NCBI RefSeq assembly: GCF_021018895.1
Contig: NC_079364.1
Span: 16,948,885-17,012,884, forward strand
Direction of reading: 5' to 3'
DNA length: 64,000 nucleotides
Source: Seriola aureovittata
Taxonomy: Eukaryota; Chordata; Actinopteri; Carangiformes; Carangidae
Positions 30,004 through 40,700 of this stretch are shown here, one piece after another (position 1 is the first letter of the stretch; every line of letters starts with the position of its first letter). A program made the translations under genes and the position numbers. A model generated the notes under the pieces. That model was not told the origin of the DNA, made no database searches, and was given only the letters and a program-made list of their open reading frames with translations.

Positions 30004-30085
30004 AGTCCTGGTTGTTCCAAACTTCTTCCATTTCAGAATTATGGAGGCCACTGAGCTCTTGAGTCTAGCAGTATTTTTGGTAACA
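30004..30085 (-). mobile_element. Fragment of Tc1/mariner-type transposase
   Basis: On the minus strand the translation contains ARLKSSVASIILKWKKFGTT, very close to the N-terminal helix-turn-helix region of Tc1-family transposases (STVASIILKWKKFGTT). The similarity ends abruptly after about 27 codons, and the flanking sequence does not continue the transposase or show its DDE motifs. This is a dead remnant. Confidence 0.5.
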
Positions 30086-33000
30086 CCTATCATAATAAAG
30101 TATGAGACAAAGTATGATAAAACATTTATGCAATGGTTATGCAACTGAAATTCCTACAGTAAATGAGGACCAGGACCCACAGTAGGCCTATGTGCTGTGG
30201 CCTCGCCTCAGACGACCCTTGGCCCAATTTAACCTCTGCGTACCACACCAGATCTCTCACCTTTGGATACATAATTACAACTTCAATCCTTTTTCTTTTT
30301 TTTTCTTTTTTTAACAATTACGAAAGGTACACAGGTTGTAAGTTTGCATCAACACACAAGGGTAACCGCCAGCCACCCCCTCCCCCCATCCCTGTACAGC
30401 AGTGGCACTGAATCTCAAAGGTAAGCCTCTGTTTGATGCAAGCATATAAACATTACACACAATGAATTTTAAACTTTATCATTACATCATTACAGTTTGG
30501 TGTAAACAGAAATACTTTTGATAAAATTTGCTCTGTGGAATACATGCAGTTATTTGTTAACTATGAACACTGTGGGCTAATTTAAAATTGCAGTGCTGTT
30601 AAATAATAATTGGTCACCTGTATGTCGAAACTTAATAAGGTCTTCAATTCAGTGGCCCACTACTCCGCAGGACGAGGAAGTCTCCTGCAATAACAGTATG
30701 ATACAGTATGACTTTGTAGCTGTGTATCTATCTTTCTAAATCTCTTACATGTATTTGTGTGATAGTTTGGCAGCGTCATCTGTAGATTAAGCATATTTGA
30801 AAACTAATTGCAGCATATTGTGATTTCTTAGTGTGTTGTATGTAGAATCACAGCAACATGTCATGGTGTACTTAAATATTTACCTTTTTTTGTTAAATGC
30901 TTTTCAAGTCCACAGTAAAACACAGTACTGTGCAGTTCTTCCACTGCGTTGGAACTACTTTTTCCTCTGAACTGGCGGGAAGCCAGACAAGAGGACTGCA
31001 GTAAAGTTGGGTTCATATTGGCTGCCACTGTGGCTTGGGGATACACACAAATGAAAATATCTATGTCTTTTAAAAGTCTGCTACAAATTTTAACCATCAC
31101 TACTTCCAGCAACTGCCTCAGACTTTGAATTTCTGCAATTTGGGTAATTGAATAATTGAAACAGCAATGCAGACAGGCTTAAAAGCACTAGTTAACTGCA
31201 GCAGATCATAAATATACTGTATAGGGCAGACAATGGACAGTTGTAACAAAATATTATCCTACAGGCTTGTAGTGATAATTATCATATACCGTAACAGATG
31301 AATGGATCGATAGATAAATAAAATCTCAAATGTTGTTATCTGTTATAATATTTAATGGAGATACTCTTCAGTTTTGTTACTGCTTGAGTGGTTTAGTTGA
31401 ACTGGTTTCAAAACCTGGCCTACAGGCCAGAGAAAACAGTTTGGTGTCTGTGTTCAGGCTGCATGAAGCAAAGGAATGACTGACGAAGGAGCAAGTGTCA
31501 AACTGAAACCGAAAAGACATAAGGTTGTTAAGAAGGCATGGGTGGTGAATGTTGAATGTGGCTGCAATCAGTGGCAAGTATCACTGACTGCAGCCACCTG
31601 GGTTTGACCGTGTCAGATGGGTTTGTTGTACTCAGCTAAGGCCAGAGCCAACATGTTAGTAATGACAATGAAAATTTATGCATGAACCTCATGAGAAACA
31701 AGTGGGGTGTTGGTGCATCACTTGGGGTTGCTCCGCCTATCTTATCCAGATGTTTTATCGAGTGTGGCCTGTTACACCTACAGTAGCTTCAGTCAACTCA
31801 ATCCCAGAACCACCAACACTTTTGGCACCAGATCTTCACTCATCAGCACACAATAGACTGAATATAAAAACTACACCTTAAGTGAATACAGACTACACAC
31901 TTTGAGTCTGGCTTTAACATTTTATCTGTCAACCTACAGAAAACATCAGATTGCAGCCTGGCAAAAACATATCTATAAATGCTGCTATGTGTGAACACAT
32001 TGTGAAGTTAGGAGTTGTTGGCAACATGTCATGGGCTGTTCTGGTAATTATATTATTCCTGTTGACATATTTGGTGCAAGTGAATTACGTTAGATGACAT
32101 TGTATTTTAGTCAATTTTAGTAAAGAAAAACAAAACAAGGTAAGATGTCTCTTTAAAAATAGGGTTCTGTCTCATTATGAATACACACTGTTTACAATGT
32201 GTGTGATTGCAACTTGAATGTGTTAAGCTGAAGCTATAACAAATATAAAACCAACTTCAACGGAAAGACTGCTGTTAAACTTACACTACATCCAATTACT
32301 TAATGTGGAAATAAGGTCATTGTTAAAAGGGTCATTATTAAAAATGTTTACTATGATGCTTATTACATATTAGTAACATAGCAAACAGCATTGTGTCCAA
32401 ACAGTGTTAAGCTTGGCAGAGGCTGCTGACAGTTGTGCTTACTTTGCTGAATGGTTGACATGAGAGAGGTTTCCTGAAAGGAATTTTGTACCTGAATTAA
32501 TTTAAGACAAATATACAGTATGTTTGTTAACTGTTAGAAAACAAGTCATTTCATAGCTCCCAATGTAAAAATCAGATGTAAATCAGACATCCCATGTAAA
32601 TCTTCTGGACATAACTCTTCTGTACAGTAACCCCACTTATACAAAGTAGTTAAGTATTCTGAGACAGATTTTGCCTAAAACCAAGGAAATAAAGGGCCCA
32701 AGCAAAAAGCCAGTGGACACTCCAGCACCACAAACAAACCATGTAGATTTTGGAGGAGAGGTATCTTGGATTTCCATGATTTATAACTGAAGATAATGCC
32801 GTACAATATGTATCAACAATAAAAAACACCACTGAACATATTGTACAAGGGATACCGCACTGCTCAAACACATGATGAGTTCATGTCCAGTTTATAGTGC
32901 AGCCCTGAAGACAGCCATTTTTTAATAGACAACAAAAATGTTAAACTTCTAAATCAAAACCAACCCATCATGCAAGAGATTAAAGGATAATCTGTCACCT

Positions 33001-33959
33001 AACGTAAGTTTTCTTATATTCATATTGAAACATGAATCTATGGGGGACGTCTCCGCCCTTTATTATTAATTCCAGACTGCCACCTGTTGGACAAACTGAG
33101 ATCATCCAAACTTCTCCAGATGTTCTTCACCAAATGAAAATACCCACATAAATATATAAAGATAGTTTCAACATAGTTTTGTTGTTTATTTCCAACATTT
33201 CACAGATATTGGAAATAAAGAAATTAGTAAACAAAAGTCAAAACCCACAGTGAGAATTTATTGTAAATACGTTTTCACACCTGTATGGTAATTTTAGAAA
33301 CATGAACATATTGTCTAAGAAAGCGTGATCATATTACCTTTTTTCTGTCCTCTTAAAAATGCACTTAGCCTTTAACCCACACACTAAATCACCATTATGC
33401 AAACAGAGTAGATTATTGCAGCCTGTACCTGTCAGAGGGGTTGCATCCATTTATTGTGAAATAATTTTGCAATTTTTTTTTTGAAAAAACAATTCTTCCT
33501 CCTGAAAGGTGTGTAGTTTTTTGGCAGGTCAATTGATGTGAAAACAATATTTTATAACAATGAAGGTAGCCTACAACACCTCTCAATATACACTAACAAA
33601 ATGCAGTTCAACAGCATGACAAACTACAGCCTCCTAAATGACCATGAAGCTGAATCAACAAATAAACCGTTTCAACAAAAACTCAAAACTCAATTGCGTT
33701 CCTAAACATACTATTTCATTTTGAGCTTGAGTTTTAATATTTCACCTCAAAAACAATAATTTGACAAGTAATGCTCAGCACAAGATCAATAATGAAATTG
33801 TTTTAGGGCTTTTCGACATGGAGGACTTCAGTTATTAAGAATTCAGTTATCATGTGGCCTACTTGAATGAACATGCAAAATGGGAAACCAACTCCCTGTG
33901 ATTCTGTATTTCACTTTAACAATTAAGAAATTAAGCCAGACCAACAGACTCAGTGTGGG

Positions 33960-34490
33960 TTTTGCTTCTCTTTGTTCCTGTTTTGCATCTCTTTGCAGTT
34001 TTGTGGTGATTTTGTATCTCTTGCTAGTCATTTTCTGTGTTTTTACAAGTTTTGTGTTCCTTTGTGATTGGTTTGCTTTTTAGTCAATTTGCATCTCTTT
34101 GTAGAAGTATTGTATCTATACTGCTATTGGTTTGTATCTCTTTGTGGTCATTTTGCATCTCCATTTTGTTATTTTGCATCAATTTTCACTTATCTTATTC
34201 CTCTTTATGGTCATTTTGGGACTCTTTGTACTGTTTCATGTCTCTTTGGAGTTATTTCTGTCGCTTTGTTGTTGCTTTGCTAACCTTTGTTCTTGTTTTG
34301 CGGTATCTTGCTAGTTGTTTTGTGACTTTGGGTCTGGGTCTTTTTTAATCTATTTTTTATCGTTTTGTTTTTTGTCTTTTCGTGGTTGTTCTGCATCTCT
34401 TTTAGTTGTTTTGAGTCTCGCTGTCTTGCATCACTTATAGATGCTTTGCATATCTTTGGGGTCATTTTGTGTGTCTTGGTGGTCATTTGA
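33960..34490. repeat. Degenerate minisatellite, unit about 20-24 bp (CTCTTTGTGGTCATTTTGCAT)
   Basis: Repeated variants of TTTGCATCTCTTTGTGGTCA and TTTGTTGTTGCTTTG occupy roughly 530 bases. The array is open in several frames, so it yields artificial hydrophobic reading frames. A short piece of the same unit in inverse orientation is found at about 56575-56650. Confidence 0.8.
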
Positions 34491-34648
34491 TTGATTTGAA
34501 ATGTTAACAGTCACTTCAGATGGAGGCTCTGGGTCTGTGCCCATAAGGCCTGTTCAGTAATCCATCAATGGATGTAGCAATATTCACTGTTACTGTCTCT
34601 CCTCCTCGACTACATGTTGACTGCGTTAAAAAAAAAAAAACACTGAAA

Positions 34649-34667
34649 ACTACATTTCCCAGAATGC
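34649..34667 (+). promoter_or_regulatory. ZNF143/THAP11-type promoter motif
   Basis: The sequence ACTACATTTCCCAGAATGC matches the known ZNF143/THAP11 (SBS) consensus ACTACAnTTCCCAGmATGC. It lies 166-184 bases upstream of the THAP chimera ATG. A CCAAT box (34720-34724) and an inverted CCAAT (ATTGG, 34739-34743) follow. This spacing is typical of a CpG/TATA-less promoter and supports transcription starting close to 34.75-34.83 kb. Confidence 0.7.
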
Positions 34668-34832
34668 AAAACGGCAAAATCACCATACGCTTGTGTTTTA
34701 CGCTTAGCGGTCACATTCACCAATTGCTGGAGCAGACTATTGGTCAGGGTACTACAAACAACTCAGAAATGGTGGCAGTCTTCAGTCTATAATCCCTGGT
34801 TTCTTTTTGCACCGGTGTTTACTTCAGTAACG

Positions 34833-37740
34833 ATGCCGGGCATGTGTTCCGTGCCGGGCTGTAAGGGCTACAAGAAGGCCAGGTCCCGGGGAGTCGTATT
34901 CCACTCTCTGCCTACAAGAGACCCAGAGCGCTGCAGAAAGTGGTTAAAGGCCATACACAACCCCAAATTTGACGAAAACACACCAGTAAGTAAATACGGC
35001 AACGTACGAGTCTGTAGCCAGCATTTTAAACCGGGAGATTACGAACCGGACATACAGGCAGAACTAATGAAAACAACGCCCCGAAAAATCCTCAAGTCAA
35101 ACGTAATTCCGTCTGTTTTCTCTGGAAGACAGGAAGAGGACCTCAGCACCTTTCTGCCCGCAGGTGACAGGAGCCGGACAGAGGTAAATCTTTACCTGTA
35201 AAAAGTTGCTTTTTAAAGATAATGTTGGCTAGAAATCAAAAATGTGTCTTGTATGAGCAATTTCGCCCCTTGAGAGAATGTTATTTCAGAAAATAGGAAA
35301 ATAGAAAATAGTTGAAACTTGTGCATTAAACACTGAAATCTAAGGGAAAAAATGGTATTACCCGTCTCATATTGGAAACTCCTGGGGACGGTTCATTTCA
35401 CGAGTTCATGAGTGCTGTGCTGAGGCTATAGTAAATCACGTTTTAGTCATTATGAGGCACATTCAGGGCCTTCGATGAAACGAAGCAAAATGTTTGTTTA
35501 GTGGACACTGGGGCACCGAGCGCGTTGTTGGGTTACGCATGCGCACTGGCCTTTTAATAACAGGTGAGGTATATGCACATGTTGCTGCTGATTGGGTAAC
35601 ATCTCTGACACACCCACCAAACGAGCCTGTCCACTTCCACCTTACCGAAATTGGCTGCTCTTCTTCACCTAGGGGGCTCTCCTGAGATAGTCCTCAATGA
35701 TGCGCATGGAGCTAAACTAATTGTTCACTACGTTTCTAGACAAAAAGCCCAAATTTTATTAAAAATTTTGCAAATATATGGATTATATATCAGAATTGAA
35801 TTAAAAAAATATTAATGTCTTTTCGTTTTTCTAACAAGGTAGGGGATTTTTCCCATAAAAGGCTAGCACTCTGCTGATGTATGCTGAGTGGCTGGTTAAA
35901 GATTAACAACTAATTGTAACAGGACATCCTGCATCAATGACACTTGGAGTCTACAGCAGTTTTTTGATATGAAATCAAATGAACGTGGTTAGAACAGAAC
36001 AAAAACTTACCTGTGCTGTATCAGAAGCCATGTTCCAGCTGGTTCCAGCTGTGTTGTTGTCCACAGTGATTTTGATTAGACATGATTAGAAAACAGTGGC
36101 ACAACTTTAGAAGTTGGTTAAAATATTTATTATTGTGCAGCAAACACAATACTTCTTCATCCAAATGATTTTAAGAGTCTCAGAGGAGTCTTCAAATACC
36201 GTCAGAGCAATGATAAGCATTTTTAAATGACATCGTGGGTTTTTCCAAAATCACCAGGGATTTATTTTTGTGAAAAAACAAACGTTTAACTCTGTGACTC
36301 GAATGTAATGGCCGTACATGAGAGGCACAAACTTGGGTTGTAAAAAGTATTTTGTTTACTGCACTGTACCAACGATGAGCCACTTTGGGCTCCAAAGTAA
36401 AAGTGGTGGACACTGTCGAGTACAAAATGTCTATAAAAATTGACTGCAAAGTGTGCTTATATCAAAATGTTTTTTGTTTTTTAATTAGTCGAACGCTCCC
36501 AGTACAACTGCTCAAGCCTCTACCTCAGTGGTTTCAGGTCCCAGCGTGGACAGTGTGTTGCAATGGGCCTCTGTGTTAACTTCAGTAAGTATGATGTAGT
36601 AAACCTATGTCATTGAAATTTGACGTTTTGTTTTCACAGGTTAATCTGTGGTTAATTTGTGTTAGGAAAGAGTTTTATAGATATAGCAGTAAATCAGAAG
36701 TCTACCCTTTTTGAATTTGTTCTACTGGCTTAACAATCACTGTTTTTACTCGAGGGGTCCGACTACATCTTCCTTGAGTGTTCAAGGTACTGGTGTGGAT
36801 ACTGCATCACCAATTCCTTTACGGATAACAGATGACATCGGCCCTTTTTCTGTGTAAATGAGTGTTACATGCAGTCAAAAGTACAGTATATTGGTATTGT
36901 GAACCCCTCCTCAGATAATCTGCACACACATCTACTTTTAACTAATTTAGAATTATACATCTGTCTCGGTTATCCCAGATTTCCTCAGGAGCTTCAAGCA
37001 CCTCATCCCTGTCCCCTCCACCAGCTCAAACCAGTGAGAGTTTGTGCAGCGTGGCTTCAGTCGATTGTCTGAATGAGAGCTTCCACCAAAGGACTGAATC
37101 CAGCTCGACCGCGGCATTAAAATCAGACAAGAACACAGAAAAAGACTTGAGTCAGTCAAGGACTATTGTGAATGACAGTTGTTTGATGGAGCTGTTCAGG
37201 AAGTGTCAGACATGTGGACAGACCATAACCAAAAAGAAGGTGTCTCACTGTGGTGCACAGAAGAAGGTGAGGTGGAGCTGCCTTGGTGGACACAGGGGCA
37301 TATGGATGTCATCACCTCACCTTTGGGAGGCATTTCCTGAAATCCACCTTCTTACAGCTCTCGCCATTCTTTTTTCTGGAGGCACCTTTACATATTTTAA
37401 AAAATGGGCCAAACATCTGCACCTGAACTTCATGGGGAATAAAACCTTTTTTGAAATTCAAAAGGCATACCTCAACTCAGAAAGGAAACAGATGATCAGG
37501 ACGGAGCAGGAAGGGATCTGTGCAAAGGGGCTCCATCAACAGCTGGAAGTGACTCCACTTCCCATTTCAGGTGACGGTTGTTTTGTTTCTCCTTGGAAAG
37601 ATTATGGAAAAATGCTTAAAAAACTAAATGAGAACTACAAAACCTGAAGTTTTGTCCCATCCATCCATCCTTCCACTCCAACATCCTCCTTATGGTATGG
37701 ATCTGTTCTGTAAACACACGCACACACACCCACACCCCCC

Positions 37741-37791
<51 letters not shown>

Positions 37792-40700
37792 GCACGCACG
37801 CACGCACACACATTTGTAAGTGCCAGCTGAATGTCTGTTTGTTCAAGTGCAGCTTTTACATTACATTACATTAATGACTCAGAAATTGAAATCTTAGTGC
37901 ATATTACTATATATAGAATTGTACATATTGCTAAACATTTTACTTGTAACAATTTTGTTTTTACTTTAAAGATCCTCTGAAGAAAATCAAGGCCAAGTCG
38001 AGGGGAACAGAGAAATTAACTCTATCATCATGGTCAAGGTGAGGCAGCAAGTACAGGTTATACTTGTCATTAATTGAAACTGATTTTAAACAATCAAATC
38101 TGTTCATTTTAATGGTAAGTACTAATCAGCATGTCTAACTGTTTTGTATAAGCATCAGTGCGAGCGACCCTTTTCACACAGTAACTTGATGACTTTGTAT
38201 GTAAAAGAAATTGTTCACTAAAGCTTGAAATATCTCTTAAAGAGATACAGGAAGTTTAATGCGATAAAAATGGCGGAAAAGTGAAGTGGTTGAAAAATCA
38301 ACTATGGCTTTATTGGAAGAACTTTTTAGTTGCGCTTGCCAATGGTCACCACTGAAGATATGCGACATTCAATAAATAATAAATTAACATATTTACCAGG
38401 ATGGCACCCGAACCTGCAGCATGGATGTCCGCTGTTTGACCATTAACGTTCCTGTCCAAGTCACTCCTACAGAAACTTCATTGTATTTTCAATAGGCTCA
38501 AATTGATCTTTCAAATCATTATGTGATATGTTTGGCAATAATTCAAAAAGGACTACTCTTACATTTGTATGAATATATACTGTATGTTATGCTTTTTATA
38601 GGCATTGTTTTTTTTCAACTTCATACCATGTATCCTCATCTTTCAGCACAAAATAAAGTGAAACATAAATAAAGACATTTAAAGTTTTTATTTACACAAT
38701 GAACCAGTGTGCCTTGATTTCCGGGAAATCCCATACCTCCTATTTGTTGTCATATTTCCGAATTGTGATACCAGAGATGTGACTTTATTTTTTATAACCA
38801 TTAAGAACTAACTAATTTACCTTAAGAAGACCACAAAATTACTTCTAATTTATTATGTTTATTAAAGAAAACCCATAATAACAGATTCGTTGACTGAGTA
38901 AGAGCAGTGAACTTTAAAGTACACCAAGAAGTAAAAGATCTGAACAGGTGCAAAACTCTTTTTCTTTATTGGCTACTGACCAGAACTTCAAACTATTTTT
39001 AAAGGCTCAATAGTGACTGACAGTTTCAATTACAAAAGTCATGTTGCTTCATTGTTGGCTCATGAGGTGGCTTACTGCACAAGCTTGTAATTTGCCAAGG
39101 CATAATTCTTCCAGTTTTGGGTTTAAATAGTATCATATCTTTTATAATATGCTGTTCAAGAAATGATTAATGAAACTACTCCAGGTTGTGAGTGGTTTTA
39201 AACTCTAACTGAAGCGCAGCAAAGTTTCAAACAACTACAGAAATATTCTACAAATCATCACCATCTCCTGTAACCATAAGTAATATACTTAACTATAAAT
39301 AGTTTACTCACTTATGTCCAGATTCCTCAGTCTACTCCAGAGGTTATAGAGCAGTTTTTAGGATTAGAGTCTCGTAAGTGTGACAGAGATAGCTGTTAAA
39401 AAATAATAAATTTGTGCCTCATTTTGACTGTAATACCTCCTTTGACCAGTGACACATTCAGACAGAATCTACCAGGTAAACCTGAAACAGGTATATCTGT
39501 AACTCAGGTGTTTTGTCAAGCCAAGGGTACATTTTAATTTACATTTTCCAGATGAGGTTTTGTGTCTAATGATAATTTTTCTTTTTACAGTTATGAAAAG
39601 ATATCCTCAATATCAATGACTTCTACTGGGACTTGCCGACCTAACGCACTGTCAAGTGTTGCACGTGTGTCAGCCTCTGAAAGGTAAGCACATTCACAGT
39701 CACCAGGACATTTCAGTTGATGCCTGAGCCCCTCGACCACAACAGATCATTTTGGATTTTAACCGTAATCTTGTAGTGCTAAATGAAATTGTTGGGATAC
39801 TTGCACATTTTTTATCATTAAAATTAAACATACAAGGTACTGTAGCTTTTTATTAGCAGGACTGGAAACATGGGTAAAAGAGATAGATGACATTATAAAC
39901 TATGTGGCCAGAATTGAACCAGAAATATAGCAGTTACTTTGTGTCAATGCAGACTGCTGTACAAACACAACACCTTTGTATGGCCTTGTATTCATCGCAT
40001 GGGTGTCACACGAGAGAATTAACGTCCACATGCTGTAACATTTGATTAGTCATAAAATGAATTTCACTATGTGTCTGCAGAGGTAAAACGAGTCAGCAAG
40101 ATGATGTTGAACATCAGAGTGAAACTGCACCTAAGGCAACAGAGGTGGACAGGCTCCAGGGCAGGTTAGTAATGATCTTTTTCAGAAGGTACATTTCATT
40201 AGGTGTATACTGTTTGTCTGTCAGTACTGTATTGAATTTTTATTCAATGTCCTCACTGTACTATGTCATTTTCAGTTTTGAGGAGATGGAGGTCACCATC
40301 GACGAGCATGAATGCACTAGTGTGAAGAACAGAATGTAATTTCTTACGATATTGTACAGCATTTATTGTATCTTAATTTGTGCTTCTGTGTCTCATTTGA
40401 ATCTATCATCACATTTGTTTTTTTTTATCTAACAGATCTGACTTAGATAATGATATGGAAAACATCAGAGAAACAACTGATCTCAGAGCTGCAGGAGCAG
40501 ATGACAGCTGTGATGAAAGAGTCTACGTACCACTCATTCCTAATCAGAGGTACCTGTATGACTGATGAGGCTCATTTTCAAGAATGTTTGTTAGAAAATT
40601 TAAGTTATTTTTGAGTCATTTGAATTTATTATTATTCATTATTCATTTATTTAATTGAGACAGTATAGGTACATGTGTGCACATCCTTGCTAAAACCACA

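Larger units (their letters stand above)
26830..34640. other. Intergenic region between tcf12 and the THAP chimera gene
   Basis: About 7.8 kb, AT-rich, with no complete gene that I can support. The visible content is an exon-like ORF at 28141-28326, a short Tc1-type transposase remnant near 30.0 kb and a minisatellite at 33.96-34.49 kb. In the human block TCF12 and ZNF280D are direct neighbours, so this spacer plus the chimera separates a pair that is adjacent in mammals. Confidence 0.6.

Noticed and set aside
29672..30031. 119-codon minus-strand frame next to the Tc1 fragment
   Set aside because: Only the approximately 27-codon stretch at 30004-30085, in a different frame, matches a transposase. 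This longer frame has no catalytic motif and does not continue the family.
30861..31112. 83-codon minus-strand frame
   Set aside because: No recognised domain, no flanking splice or promoter signals in an AT-rich spacer.
33843..34486. Overlapping hydrophobic frames of 60-103 codons
   Set aside because: They are produced by the TTTGTGGTCATTTTGCAT minisatellite.
35164..35201. Alternative end of the THAP exon (donor GCAG|GTGACA at 35163, or read-through to 35201)
   Set aside because: The 35163 donor leaves phase 1, which does not join exon 2 in frame. The donor at 35183 does. Read-through gives only six extra codons.
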